This document shows positions 1 to 8,746 of a stretch of 64,000 bases of DNA, piece by piece. Both the position numbers and the translations under genes were made by a program. The notes beneath the pieces were generated by a model that was not told the origin of the DNA, made no database searches, and saw only the letters and a program-made list of their open reading frames with translations. The DNA is from CAZELM01 sp964512995 (GTDB lineage Bacteria; CSSED10-310). Position 1 is the stretch's first letter; each line of letters begins with the position of its first letter. The DNA is taken from the NCBI GenBank assembly GCA_964512995.1, contig CAZELM010000020.1:22795-86794 (forward strand), read 5' to 3'.

Positions 1-1
1 G

Positions 2-919
2 ATTCATGAAGTCCCGTTAAATACGCCTTCGAGATCAGCAACAATGGTGGAGGATGATCTGCCACCCGCGAGTCAACAAGGGGATGAGCAGACAGATGAC
101 GAAGAAGAGGTTGAATACTCTTCAAAAGCTGATTCCTGGGAAACTCAGTTCAAGCATACGATTCAAATGTCGGACATCCCATCAGATGATGATGCAGATA
201 CGGATACTGATTATACCGATGACGTCGCTGATCACCATGAAAAAAGCAGCGGTGACGATGATGATGAATGGGATATCTCCAAACTCACAGGACATGTCAA
301 TCTGGATGAGGATGATCAATCAGAAGATATCGATGATACGGATTTTGATCTGGAGATCGAAGAAGATCTGGACGCTGATGATGACAGTGATTTGGCTGAG
401 GAGTTGGGATTTGACGCAGATGAATGGGATGGATTGACTCAAGGAGACGATGGATTCGATGATGACGACACCGATGAGATCGTCGAAGAGAAGATACTCG
501 ATACGCGAATGAGATTAATGAAGATGAGTTCTGCCCAAAAACTCATTTTGGCAGCTACCGGGACCAAACAGGAACGAATGGTTTTGGTGCGGGATGCGAA
601 TAAAAAAGTGGCAGTAGCTGTGGTAGAAGGACCCAAAATGACGGATTTTGAGATCAAATTGATTACGGGAAATCGATCTATCTGCGAGGAAGTGTTGCGT
701 GCCATTGCAAAACACCGGGTTTGGGGAAAGCACCCGGAGATCCGAAAAGAACTCGCCATGAATCCCAAGACACCCTTGGATATCTCTCTGCGTCTTTTGA
801 ATAGTTTGAATGATTCCGACCTTAAGGAAGTATCGAAATCCAAGGAGATTCCATATGGGCTGGCAGCGAGTGCAAAACGGTTATTTGATTTACGTGAACA
901 GAGGAGGCAGCGTCATTGA
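2..919 (+). CDS. Acidic protein with conserved C-terminal helical domain (5' end outside window)
   Basis: The reading frame is open from base 2, and the first ATG (44) has no Shine-Dalgarno, so the gene most likely starts upstream of the window. About the first 150 visible residues are extremely rich in Asp and Glu, looking disordered. The last 130 or so residues form a compact helical domain (motifs MSSAQKLILAATG, RDANKKVAVAVV, NPKTPLDISLRLLN). As far as I recall, this domain occurs at the C terminus of many uncharacterised deltaproteobacterial proteins, often behind variable N-terminal regions; its function is not known. The stop is TGA, 123 bases before ffh, with a possible promoter between them. 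No enzymatic motif is seen. I assign no function. Confidence 0.7.
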   Translation: MHEVPLNTPSRSATMVEDDLPPASQQGDEQTDDEEEVEYSSKADSWETQFKHTIQMSDIPSDDDADTDTDYTDDVADHHEKSSGDDDDEWDISKLTGHVNLDEDDQSEDIDDTDFDLEIEEDLDADDDSDLAEELGFDADEWDGLTQGDDGFDDDDTDEIVEEKILDTRMRLMKMSSAQKLILAATGTKQERMVLVRDANKKVAVAVVEGPKMTDFEIKLITGNRSICEEVLRAIAKHRVWGKHPEIRKELAMNPKTPLDISLRLLNSLNDSDLKEVSKSKEIPYGLAASAKRLFDLREQRRQRH

Positions 920-978
920 TCCTGATAGATCGAGCGTTAATGCGTATCATAGAATTTGTCAGTCGAGGTTCAATTTTC

Positions 979-1007
979 TTGACATTATCACACAATTTGC
1001 CTAGGGT
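979..1007 (+). promoter_or_regulatory. Possible sigma-70 promoter for the ffh operon
   Basis: TTGACA at 979-984 and TAGGGT at 1002-1007, 17 bases apart. The -35 is perfect and the -10 is weak (3 of 6). It lies 36 bases before the ffh start, in the only sizeable gap of this stretch. Confidence 0.35.
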
Positions 1008-1042
1008 GACTTTTTGCCTCAGGGCATTGATAGGAGTCGGGG

Positions 1043-2383
1043 ATGTTTGAGAATTTAAGTGATCGTTTACAGGATGTATTTAAAAAACTGCGCGGTCATG
1101 CGAAGTTGACTGAAAGCAATATAGCAGATGCAATGCGGGAAGTACGGATTGCCCTTCTGGAAGCAGATGTCAATTTCAGGGTTGTGAAACGATTTATCAA
1201 CAGCATACAGGATCGTGCTGTCGGAACGGATGTGTTGCGGAGCTTGACCCCGGGTCAGCAAGTGATCAAAATCGTTCATGAAGAACTCATCGAACTGATG
1301 GGAAAAGACACTCAACGACTGGCTAAAGCCCCATCACCTCCAACGATTTATATGCTTGTTGGATTGCAGGGCTCCGGGAAAACAACATCATGCGCAAAAC
1401 TCGCGAAAATGATCAAAAAAGACGGCCGGAAAACACTCCTTGTCGCCGCAGACATTTATCGGCCGGCGGCCATTGATCAGCTCAAAACACTTGGGAGACA
1501 AATCGAGGTTGACGTATTTGCTCCAGGACCGGAATATGATCCTGTTGTGATTTGTTCTGATAGTCTCCATTACGCAAAAAATGGAAATTTCAATACCATC
1601 ATCCTCGACACAGCGGGTCGTCTTCATATTGATCAATCCCTGATGGAGGAACTCCAGCAAATCAAAGAAAAAGTGCATCCAAACGAAATTCTTCTGGTTG
1701 CGGACGCGATGACGGGTCAGGATGCAGTGAATATGGCGGAACAATTCAATCGGGATCTGGATCTCACGGGTGTGATATTGACCAAGCTCGATGGAGATGC
1801 CCGTGGAGGTGCCGCCTTATCCATAAAAGCGGTTACCGGGAAACCGATCAAGCTCGTTGGAATGGGAGAGAAGCTGGATCCACTGGAGGCATTTCATCCG
1901 GACCGAATGGCCTCCCGTATTCTGGGTATGGGAGACATGCTTTCACTGATTGAGAAGGCGGAAGCTTCTATAACTCAAAAAGAGCGAGAAGATTTAGAGA
2001 AAAAACTACTCGATAACAGTTTTACACTGGAAGATTTCAGAGCACAGCTCGGTCAGTTGAAGAAAATGGGCTCCCTTGAACAGTTGATGCAGATGATTCC
2101 GGGAATGAATAAATTGGCAAAAATGCCCGATGCGATGCCATCTGAAAAGGAACTGAAAAAAGTTGAAGCAATGATTAGTTCCATGACTCCTCAGGAACGA
2201 CGTAATCATCGGATTATCAATACCAGTCGACGCCGTCGGATCGCAAAGGGAAGTGGATCAACATTAGCGGATGTGAATAGACTTCTAAAACAATTTGAAC
2301 AGACCAGACGGATGATGAAAGACTTCACAAAAGCGGGTAAAGTAGGCAAGTTTTTCAATCGTTCGAAATCATTTTTCAAGTGA
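1043..2383 (+). CDS. ffh: Signal recognition particle protein Ffh (SRP54)
   Basis: GTPase of the signal recognition particle. It binds 4.5S RNA and signal peptides of nascent membrane and secreted proteins and docks with FtsY at the membrane. At 446 residues it has the family's usual length and order: N domain (1 to about 90), G domain with GLQGSGKTT at 107-115, DTAGR near 190 and TKLDGDARGG near 247, then the Met-rich M domain (GSLEQLMQMIPGM near 345). The RBS AGGAGT precedes the ATG. It is followed 30 bases later by rpsP, a common arrangement. The receptor FtsY is also in this window (36851-39238) with an unusual N-terminal extension. Confidence 0.98.
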   Translation: MFENLSDRLQDVFKKLRGHAKLTESNIADAMREVRIALLEADVNFRVVKRFINSIQDRAVGTDVLRSLTPGQQVIKIVHEELIELMGKDTQRLAKAPSPPTIYMLVGLQGSGKTTSCAKLAKMIKKDGRKTLLVAADIYRPAAIDQLKTLGRQIEVDVFAPGPEYDPVVICSDSLHYAKNGNFNTIILDTAGRLHIDQSLMEELQQIKEKVHPNEILLVADAMTGQDAVNMAEQFNRDLDLTGVILTKLDGDARGGAALSIKAVTGKPIKLVGMGEKLDPLEAFHPDRMASRILGMGDMLSLIEKAEASITQKEREDLEKKLLDNSFTLEDFRAQLGQLKKMGSLEQLMQMIPGMNKLAKMPDAMPSEKELKKVEAMISSMTPQERRNHRIINTSRRRRIAKGSGSTLADVNRLLKQFEQTRRMMKDFTKAGKVGKFFNRSKSFFK

Positions 2384-2413
2384 CACTCAGAAACCATCCC
2401 AAGGAGGATAAAC

Positions 2414-2668
2414 GTGGCGATAAGAATTAGATTGCAGAGATTTGGTGCAAAAAAGAAACCGTATTATCGTATTGTCGTATCAGAAAGCCAAACCGCACGT
2501 GATGGTAAAGTGATCGACTCGATTGGAACCTATGATCCTCATACCGATCCCCCCCTTATCAAAGTAGATCACCAGAAACTTCAGGACTGGCTTTCCAAGG
2601 GCGCTCTGCCGAGTGAAAAAACGGACAGCATTCTGAAAAAAGCTATCCGGGCCACTCCACAATCGTAA
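2414..2668 (+). CDS. rpsP: 30S ribosomal protein bS16
   Basis: Small-subunit ribosomal protein of 84 residues, normal for the family. The N terminus IRIRLQRFGAKKKPYYRIVV and the later GTYDP are diagnostic. The start is GTG, supported by a strong RBS (AAGGAGG at 2401-2407, six bases before the start). It sits between ffh and khpA as in many bacteria. No oddities are seen. Confidence 0.97.
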   Translation: MAIRIRLQRFGAKKKPYYRIVVSESQTARDGKVIDSIGTYDPHTDPPLIKVDHQKLQDWLSKGALPSEKTDSILKKAIRATPQS

Positions 2669-2698
2669 TCACCCATTCACTTCGAAACTGTTTTGCGA

Positions 2699-2950
2699 GT
2701 GAAAGAACTTATTTTATTTATAGCCCGTTCTTTATTGGATGATCCCAGCCGTCTCGAAGTTGTGGAAATCGATAACGGGCAGACTCATGTTCTTGAAATG
2801 AAAGTGGCACCAGAGGATTTGGGTATAGTGATCGGTCGCCAGGGTCGTACTGCCAAAGCCTTGCGTACGATAGTAAATGCGGCTGCATTGAAAGCAGGCA
2901 AACGGGTTGTTTTGGAAATCATTGAGAGTCCCGAGCTGAAAAATCGTTGA
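2699..2950 (+). CDS. khpA: KH-domain RNA-binding protein KhpA
   Basis: Small single-KH-domain protein (YlqC/KhpA family) that binds RNA, in other bacteria usually together with KhpB. The KH signature is GIVIGRQGRTAKALRTIV in the middle of an 83-residue protein. I chose GTG at 2699 because it gives the usual N terminus MKELI; a TTG at 2693 would add two residues. Neither has a good RBS. The usual neighbour rimM is not found between this gene and trmD; only 57 bases separate them. Confidence 0.9.
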   Translation: MKELILFIARSLLDDPSRLEVVEIDNGQTHVLEMKVAPEDLGIVIGRQGRTAKALRTIVNAAALKAGKRVVLEIIESPELKNR

Positions 2951-3007
2951 CATCACACTATTACCCTGATCAGATAAGAAGGGAACGGATCCCGGTTCTA
3001 CATTCCA

Positions 3008-3727
3008 ATGATATCACCATCCAAAGTAATTCGATTCGACGTGATCACCCTCTTTCCGGAACTTTTTCCTGGTCCGTTGGCTGTTGGTGTTATGGGGAGA
3101 GCTATTCTGAATCACCTATTTTCGATTCATGTCCATAATCCCCGGGATTTCACTCGAGATAAACATCGAACCGTTGATGATACACCCTATGGTGGTGGGC
3201 CGGGGATGATCATGAAGCCTGAACCGTTGGTAGCCTGTATCGAAAGCCTGGGGAACCCTGCCCCTCTGCGGGTCCTGCTCAGTCCACAAGGGATTCCATT
3301 CACTCAACGATGTGCGGAGTTTTTGATCGATCGATATTCCCATATTGCACTCATCTGCGGCCGGTATGAAGGTATCGATGAGAGAGTCAGGGAATGCTCG
3401 GTTGATATGGACCTTTCAATTGGAGATTTTATCCTGACCGGGGGTGAACTCGCTGCAATGGTAGTTATGGAGTGTATGGCACGATTAATCCCGGGAGTTG
3501 TGGGGGATGCCGAATCTGTCAGCAGTGATTCCTTTTCTGATAATTTACTAAAATATCCCCAATATACACGACCCCTAGAATTTCGAGGAATGAAGGTTCC
3601 CGATGTGCTGATATCCGGAAACCATGCCAGGATAGACCAATGGCGCAAAGAGCAATCGCTATTACGAACACAAACGAGGCGGCCTGATTTATTTTCTTGC
3701 AAAATGAAAGATGAAAATGCTATGTAA
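3008..3727 (+). CDS. trmD: tRNA (guanine-37-N1)-methyltransferase TrmD
   Basis: SPOUT-fold methyltransferase that uses SAM to make m1G37 in tRNAs reading CNN and some GGG codons, preventing +1 frameshifts. The 239-residue protein shows RFDVITLFPELF at the N terminus, DDTPYGGGPGMIM near residue 60, the knot sequence ICGRYEGIDERV near 117 and GDFILTGGELA near 140. ATG 3008 adds about ten residues before the usual start; a GTG inside RFDV would give a shorter form. It lies between khpA and rplS in the conserved rpsP-trmD-rplS order. Confidence 0.97.
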   Translation: MISPSKVIRFDVITLFPELFPGPLAVGVMGRAILNHLFSIHVHNPRDFTRDKHRTVDDTPYGGGPGMIMKPEPLVACIESLGNPAPLRVLLSPQGIPFTQRCAEFLIDRYSHIALICGRYEGIDERVRECSVDMDLSIGDFILTGGELAAMVVMECMARLIPGVVGDAESVSSDSFSDNLLKYPQYTRPLEFRGMKVPDVLISGNHARIDQWRKEQSLLRTQTRRPDLFSCKMKDENAM

Positions 3728-3737
3728 TTGCCCTAAA

Positions 3738-3761
3738 ATTCGATTTTTTAAAAGATCGAAT
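3738..3761 (+). promoter_or_regulatory. Hairpin in the rplS leader
   Basis: ATTCGAT (3738-3744) and ATCGAAT (3755-3761) form a perfect 7-bp stem with a 10-base AT-rich loop, between trmD and the rplS RBS. It could affect rplS translation or mRNA stability. There is no U run after it, so it is not a typical terminator. Confidence 0.35.
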
Positions 3762-3787
3762 CCAGACAGAAAGACAGAGGGATCCAT

Positions 3788-4138
3788 ATGAATACATTAG
3801 TTGAACTCCATACCAAAAGACAATTTCGACAGGATATGCCTGAATTAGAGCCAGGAGATCGAATTAAAATCTGGACACTGATCCGTGAAGGTGACAGGGA
3901 ACGGAAGCAGCCATTTGAAGGTGATGTGATCGGAATCCACAATCATGGCTTGAGTTCCAGTTTCACGGTAAGAAAAATATCATATGGAGTTGGAGTTGAA
4001 CGCATTTTTCCGATTCACTCTCCCTTCATCGCAAAAATTGAAGTTTTACGAAAAGGCTCCGTGAGACGTGCCAAACTGTATTACCTCCGAAAATTATCCG
4101 GCAAGAATGCCCGAATAAAAGAGAAGCGATTGAACTAA
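3788..4138 (+). CDS. rplS: 50S ribosomal protein bL19
   Basis: Large-subunit protein at the 30S-50S interface, 116 residues, normal length. Recognised by PELEPGDRIKIWTLIREGDRER, FEGDVIGI, FTVRKISYGVGVERIFPIHSP and VRRAKLYYLRK. The start ATG follows an AGAGGGAT RBS. It is last of the ribosomal/tRNA-modification genes of the cluster; rnhB begins 8 bases after its stop. Confidence 0.97.
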   Translation: MNTLVELHTKRQFRQDMPELEPGDRIKIWTLIREGDRERKQPFEGDVIGIHNHGLSSSFTVRKISYGVGVERIFPIHSPFIAKIEVLRKGSVRRAKLYYLRKLSGKNARIKEKRLN

Positions 4139-4146
4139 CGGCAACG

Positions 4147-4791
4147 ATGAATGCCGGAGAAACCATCAGGGATCTTTTATTTTTTGAGCGGAAAGCAATC
4201 TCTGATGGTTTTAATATTATCGCTGGCATAGATGAAGCGGGACGTGGAGCGCTCTGTGGACCAGTCGTTGCTGCATCCGTTATTTTTCCTCACGAACTAA
4301 TAATTCCAGGAGTCAAAGATTCCAAATTACTGACTTCAAAACAACGGAATTCTTTATTTTTTAGAGTATCCGAGCAGGCGATGGCCATTGGTATCGGGAT
4401 AGCTCATCCAATCGAAATCGATCAGATCAATATCCTTCAGGCTACAAAATTGGCTATGAAGCGTGCAATAGAGCGTTTGGGGATAGTTCCGGAACTGCTT
4501 CTCATTGATGCTGTTCATCTTGAAAATTTTCCAACTCCTCAACAATCAATCATCCGCGGAGACCAGTTATCACATTCGATTGCTTCCGCGAGCATTGTGG
4601 CAAAAGTGATCCGGGATCGCATCATGGATATCTGGTCTAACCGGTTTCCAGAATACGGATTGAACAAACATAAAGGTTATGGGACCGTGTATCATTTACA
4701 GGCTTTGCAACGATTCGGTCCGTGTCCGCTCCATCGAAAAACATTCAAAGGAGTCCGGGACTGTCGGGAGCTTTTCACTGATCGTCTATGA
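4147..4791 (+). CDS. rnhB: Ribonuclease HII
   Basis: Removes RNA from RNA-DNA hybrids and single ribonucleotides in DNA. The 214-residue protein has the catalytic motif GIDEAGRGALCGPVVAA near residue 28 (Asp and Glu metal ligands), KDSKLLT near 58, and later SIASASIVAKVIRD and HKGYGT. The gene follows rplS by 8 bases and precedes yraN by 10, the standard rplS-rnhB-yraN order. Confidence 0.97.
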   Translation: MNAGETIRDLLFFERKAISDGFNIIAGIDEAGRGALCGPVVAASVIFPHELIIPGVKDSKLLTSKQRNSLFFRVSEQAMAIGIGIAHPIEIDQINILQATKLAMKRAIERLGIVPELLLIDAVHLENFPTPQQSIIRGDQLSHSIASASIVAKVIRDRIMDIWSNRFPEYGLNKHKGYGTVYHLQALQRFGPCPLHRKTFKGVRDCRELFTDRL

Positions 4792-4801
4792 CACAGTTGT
4801 G

Positions 4802-5185
4802 ATGACAAAATATAAGAAGAAACTCGGAAATTGGGGAGAGGAACTGGCAAAGGAATATTTGAGAGGTGGCCAGTACCGGTTGATAGCCGCACCCTTCCGG
4901 TGTAAACTCGGTGAAATTGATATCATCGCCAAAGAAGGGGATATCATTGTTTTCGTGGAGGTGAGAACGCGCAAAGGATCACGATTCGGGTCTCCATTGG
5001 AATCAATCACTCAATCCAAGCAACGACAAATGATACGCGTCGCAAATTTTTATATTCATTTTATAACTACGGAACAATTCAAATACTGCCGATTTGACGT
5101 GTTGGGTATCATCCAAAAGCCTGATCTGACAGAACCCCAAATCATTCATGTCAAGGATGCCTTTCGAAATGACTCCGGAGTGTGA
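4802..5185 (+). CDS. yraN: YraN/UPF0102 nuclease-fold protein
   Basis: Small protein of the UPF0102 family with a predicted Holliday-junction-resolvase-like nuclease fold; its role is still unclear. The 127-residue protein begins MTKYKKKLGNWGEELAKEYL and has the conserved GEIDIIAKEGD and VFVEVRTRK segments that hold the putative acidic active site. I chose ATG 4802; longer in-frame starts would overlap rnhB and lack homology. The stop is TGA, shortly before the tRNA promoter. Confidence 0.93.
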   Translation: MTKYKKKLGNWGEELAKEYLRGGQYRLIAAPFRCKLGEIDIIAKEGDIIVFVEVRTRKGSRFGSPLESITQSKQRQMIRVANFYIHFITTEQFKYCRFDVLGIIQKPDLTEPQIIHVKDAFRNDSGV

Positions 5186-5193
5186 TTTTTTTC

Positions 5194-5222
5194 TTGACAG
5201 ACGTTATGCCAGTAGTTATTAT
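5194..5222 (+). promoter_or_regulatory. Sigma-70 promoter of the tRNA-Gly/tRNA-Cys genes
   Basis: TTGACA at 5194-5199 and TATTAT at 5217-5222 with a 17-base spacer, near consensus. It ends 13 bases before the tRNA-Gly gene, so transcription should begin a few bases upstream of the mature 5' end. Confidence 0.75.
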
Positions 5223-5235
5223 CCTTTTGTCTTAA

Positions 5236-5308
5236 GCGGGAATAGCTCAGTTGGTAGAGCCTCACGTTGCCAACGTGATTGTCGCGGGTTCGAGTCCCGT
5301 TTCCCGCT
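5236..5308 (+). tRNA. tRNA-Gly (GCC)
   Basis: Full cloverleaf: acceptor stem GCGGGAA (5236-5242) with TTCCCGC (5301-5307), D arm with AGTTGGTAGA, anticodon stem TCACG/CGTGA with loop TTGCCAA (anticodon GCC at 5269-5271), T arm with TTCGAGT, discriminator T. The CCA end is not encoded. Confidence 0.97.
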
Positions 5309-5322
5309 TTTTTTTTGAATGT

Positions 5323-5394
<72 letters not shown>

Positions 5395-5426
5395 TTTTTG
5401 TTTTTCTAAACTGGCGCGCTTTAATA

Positions 5427-5455
5427 TTGACTTGATGTTGTATTTACAGCATATT
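5427..5455 (+). promoter_or_regulatory. Probable promoter of tRNA-Leu
   Basis: TTGACT (5427-5432) and CATATT (5450-5455) with a 17-base spacer; the -10 matches 4 of 6. It ends 13 bases before the tRNA-Leu gene, the same distance as for tRNA-Gly. Confidence 0.5.
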
Positions 5456-5468
5456 CTTGCATGGATAC

Positions 5469-5554
5469 GCCGGAATGGCGGAATAGGCAGACGCAAGGGA
5501 CTTAAAATCCCTCGGTCCTTAGTGGCTGTCCGGGTTCGATTCCCGGTTCCGGCA
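5469..5554 (+). tRNA. tRNA-Leu (TAA)
   Basis: 86-base class II tRNA. Acceptor stem GCCGGAA (5469-5475) with TTCCGGC (5547-5553), anticodon stem AGGGA/TCCCT with loop CTTAAAA (anticodon TAA at 5503-5505), a long variable arm and T loop TTCGATT. Discriminator A; CCA is not encoded. Confidence 0.97.
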
Positions 5555-5562
5555 AACCAGTG

Positions 5563-5589
5563 ACGAGGTCTAAGTACCTCGTTTTTTTA
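5563..5589 (+). terminator. Rho-independent terminator after the tRNA genes
   Basis: ACGAGGT (5563-5569) and ACCTCGT (5576-5582) form a 7-bp stem with a 6-base loop, followed by a run of seven T. It is placed 8 bases after tRNA-Leu. Confidence 0.9.
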
Positions 5590-5636
5590 TGCCTATGGTC
5601 GTATGTTAATCTGGAAACCACATCAGGAGGAGAGAT

Positions 5637-7331
5637 ATGGAAAAAATTGTCGAATGTGTTCCTAATTTTAGCGAAGGCAGAGACAGCAAAATAATCAGTA
5701 AGATAGCGGATGCAGTATCAGGAACAGCAAATGTCGAACTCCTGGATGTCGATTCGGGAGCAGCGACGAACCGGACCGTTATCACCATGGTAGGAGATCC
5801 GGAAGCCGTTCTTGAAGCAGCATTCAAAGCGATCGAAACGGCTGCATCCCTGATTGATATGTCCCATCACAAAGGAGCGCATCCACGACTCGGAGCGACG
5901 GATGTCTGTCCGTTTATCCCAGTACGTAACATGACCATGGACGAATGCACAGAACTGGCTTCTCGATTGGGAAAGCGAGTAGGGGAGACATTGGGAATTC
6001 CGGTTTACCTATATGAATTTGCAGCAACGCATCCGGATCGGAAAAATCTAGCCACGATCCGGCAAGGCGAATACGAAGGGTTGATGACCAAAATTCAACA
6101 GCCTGAATGGAAACCAGATTTCGGTCCGGCTGTTTTCAATCCCAGGACCGGTGCAACAGTGATCGGGGCACGTAAATTTTTAATCGCATATAATGTCAAT
6201 ATAAATAGTCGAAATCAGCGACTGGCCCACAATATCGCTCTCGATATACGCGAAAGGGGTCGATATCGACGAAATGAAGATGGCAAATTTCTAACTGATA
6301 CAGATGGAAATAAACAGCGACAGGATGGAATGTTGAAAGAATGTAAAGCGGTCGGCTGGTATATCAAGGAATATGATCGGGCACAGGTATCGATCAACTT
6401 AACCGATTATGAGATCACTCCACCTCATCTCGCTTTTGAAAGTTGTATCAAAGCAGGCGAAAAGTATGGTGTTCGCATTACAGGGAGTGAACTCGTCGGC
6501 CTGATCCCCTTGGATGCCATGCTCCAAACCGGCCGTTATTTCCTGAAAAAACAGAATTTGTCGACTGGGATCCCGGAACGGATGATCATTCATACTGCCA
6601 TTCAATCACTTGGATTAAATGAACTGACTCCATTTGATCCCGATGAAAAAATCATCGAATACCGAATCGCTCGTAATAAAAAAACGACCCTCATTGGCAT
6701 GAGGTGCCATGAGTTTCTGGATGAATTATCCACGGATTCACCAGCGCCCGGAGGAGGTTCTGTCGCAGCATTATGTGGTGCGCTGGGAGCTTCTCTTGCG
6801 GCAATGGTCGCAAATCTGACGTCGGAAAAAAAGGGATACGATTCGGTCAAATCCCGGATGATCCAAGTCGCGGATACAGCCCAGCATCTCAAGGATCTTT
6901 TCTCAAGGGATGTTGACCGGGATACAGATGCCTTCAATGTATTGATGAATTGCTTTGCTATGCCCAAAGATACGCCAGAATTAGCTCAGGCTAGAAAAAA
7001 TGCCATCCGTGACGCAACCCAAAATGCCACATTGATCCCATTTGGCGTTCTGGAGCGATGCATGGAAACGATCCATTTGGCCGAAATTGTTGCGGGAGAA
7101 GGCAATCCCAACTCGATATCCGATTCTGGTGTCGCGATTCTGACTGCCAGAACGGCTGCAGAAGGTGCCTTTCTGAATGTTATGATTAATCTCCAGGGTC
7201 TGGATGATCCGGACTTCGTTGCAGATCTTAAAAAGCGAGCTTTTGAAATACGAGATAATATTCGGGATAGTGCCAATCGAGCACTGGGCAAAGTCTATAA
7301 CGTGCTGAAAATTGAGTCGAGCAACTCATAA
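5637..7331 (+). CDS. ftcD: Bifunctional glutamate formimidoyltransferase / formimidoyl-THF cyclodeaminase
   Basis: Moves the formimino group of formiminoglutamate to tetrahydrofolate and then deaminates it to methenyl-THF, the end of one histidine-degradation route and a one-carbon supply. The 564-residue protein has both domains as in animal FTCD: formiminotransferase (1 to about 330; CVPNFSEGRD at 7-16, catalytic-type His82 in GAHPRLGATD) and cyclodeaminase (about 355-564; SPAPGGGSVAALCGALGA near 368). Many bacteria have the two as separate proteins. A strong AGGAGG RBS precedes ATG 5637. No other histidine-degradation gene is in the window, so the link to histidine is inferred from the family only. 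Confidence 0.93.
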   Translation: MEKIVECVPNFSEGRDSKIISKIADAVSGTANVELLDVDSGAATNRTVITMVGDPEAVLEAAFKAIETAASLIDMSHHKGAHPRLGATDVCPFIPVRNMTMDECTELASRLGKRVGETLGIPVYLYEFAATHPDRKNLATIRQGEYEGLMTKIQQPEWKPDFGPAVFNPRTGATVIGARKFLIAYNVNINSRNQRLAHNIALDIRERGRYRRNEDGKFLTDTDGNKQRQDGMLKECKAVGWYIKEYDRAQVSINLTDYEITPPHLAFESCIKAGEKYGVRITGSELVGLIPLDAMLQTGRYFLKKQNLSTGIPERMIIHTAIQSLGLNELTPFDPDEKIIEYRIARNKKTTLIGMRCHEFLDELSTDSPAPGGGSVAALCGALGASLAAMVANLTSEKKGYDSVKSRMIQVADTAQHLKDLFSRDVDRDTDAFNVLMNCFAMPKDTPELAQARKNAIRDATQNATLIPFGVLERCMETIHLAEIVAGEGNPNSISDSGVAILTARTAAEGAFLNVMINLQGLDDPDFVADLKKRAFEIRDNIRDSANRALGKVYNVLKIESSNS

Positions 7332-7347
7332 TCTGATTCCTCCGAAC

Positions 7348-8709
7348 ATGGAATTGTTTAAGGAATATCTCCCCAAAACGGATTCCATAAATCCAGCAGA
7401 CATTCCTCTCGCTGAACGAATGCGGCCGACATCAATTGACCAATTTGTTGGCCAGGAACATTTATTGGGACATGGAAAGGCATTATATCGATTGATCGAG
7501 TCGCATCTCCCATGTTCCATGATATTCTGGGGACCTCCTGGGAGCGGAAAAACAACGCTTGCCCGAATCATTGCAAAAAATGTTGATGCAGATTTCATGG
7601 AGTATTCCGCGGTTCTTTCTGGTATCAAAGAAATAAAAGAAGTGATTAAACATGCGGAGTTGTTGTTAAAACGAGAGAATAAACCAACCATTTTGTTTGT
7701 AGATGAGATTCACAGATTCAACAAAGCGCAACAGGATGCTTTCTTGCCTTATGTCGAGACCGGCGCGGTGATTTTGATCGGAGCTACAACCGAGAATCCA
7801 TCATTTGAAGTCATTGCGGCACTATTATCCAGAACAAGGGTCTTCACATTGGAACCATTATCCGAGAGGCATCTCATGGAAATTCTTCAGAGAACGCTAG
7901 CAGATAAAGAGCATGGGCTGGGAGCGATTGATATTCAGATTGACGAACTCGCATTGAAATATCTGTGCAATTCGGTCAATGGTGATGCTCGAGTCGCCTT
8001 GAGTGCTCTGGAACTCGCGATAAAGTTAACTCGACCGGATGAACACGGCATGCGACGAATTGATCGCGAGCTGGTTGCACAGGCCATGCAGCGCCGGATT
8101 GCTTCGTGTTATAAAAATGGAGAAGAACATTTCAATTTTATTTCTGCGTTTCATAAAAGTCTGAGGGGTTCCGATCCTGATGCGGCACTGTATTGGCTGG
8201 CCAGAATGCTGGATTCCGGGGAAGACCCGCTTTACATCGCACGTAGAATGGTTCGATTTGCCAGTGAAGATATCGGCATTGCGGATTCAAAAGCACTGGA
8301 AGTCGCCTTGGCAGCGAGAGATGCCTATCATTACCTTGGATCACCGGAAGGTGATCTGGCACTTGCACATGGTACTGTCTATCTGGCAACAGCTCCCAAA
8401 TCAAATCGGCTGGATCGCGCTTTTTTAAAGGCGAGAAAGATCGCGCATGAAACCCCTCATCTTCAAATTCCATTGCATATCCGCAATGCACCCTCGAACC
8501 TGATGAAGGATCTGGGTTATGGAAACGGGTATCAATATGATCACGATTCACCCGATGCTTATTCCGGTCAGGATTTTCTGCCTGAGGAACTGAAGGGAAT
8601 GACATTTTACGAACCTTCCGGCAGGGGATTTGAATCGGAAATTGCCAGGCGTCTCACCTGGTGGAAAAATCGGAAAGCGGAATTGAATAAAGGAAAACCC
8701 TCCTCCTAG
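7348..8709 (+). CDS. rarA: Replication-associated recombination protein RarA (MgsA), AAA+ ATPase
   Basis: AAA+ ATPase related to clamp loaders that acts at stalled replication forks. The protein has LAERMRPTSIDQFVGQEHLL, Walker A GPPGSGKTT (residues 62-70 from this start), Walker B ILFVDEIHRFNKAQQDAFLP, sensor 1 GATTENPSFEV, and the C-terminal tetramerisation region with KSLRGSDPDAALYWLARML. I chose ATG 7348, 16 bases after ftcD; a TTG at 7312 would overlap ftcD and add 12 non-conserved residues. Length (453) is normal. Confidence 0.95.
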   Translation: MELFKEYLPKTDSINPADIPLAERMRPTSIDQFVGQEHLLGHGKALYRLIESHLPCSMIFWGPPGSGKTTLARIIAKNVDADFMEYSAVLSGIKEIKEVIKHAELLLKRENKPTILFVDEIHRFNKAQQDAFLPYVETGAVILIGATTENPSFEVIAALLSRTRVFTLEPLSERHLMEILQRTLADKEHGLGAIDIQIDELALKYLCNSVNGDARVALSALELAIKLTRPDEHGMRRIDRELVAQAMQRRIASCYKNGEEHFNFISAFHKSLRGSDPDAALYWLARMLDSGEDPLYIARRMVRFASEDIGIADSKALEVALAARDAYHYLGSPEGDLALAHGTVYLATAPKSNRLDRAFLKARKIAHETPHLQIPLHIRNAPSNLMKDLGYGNGYQYDHDSPDAYSGQDFLPEELKGMTFYEPSGRGFESEIARRLTWWKNRKAELNKGKPSS

Positions 8710-8746
8710 GAGATGGATTTTTTAACATATCCCAGAGACCGTTTCC

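Noticed and set aside
439..843. Minus-strand frame of 134 residues
   Set aside because: Shadow of the acidic protein gene on the plus strand; no RBS and no recognisable domain.
4679..4801. Longer start for yraN
   Set aside because: It would overlap rnhB by more than 100 bases in another frame and adds non-conserved residues.
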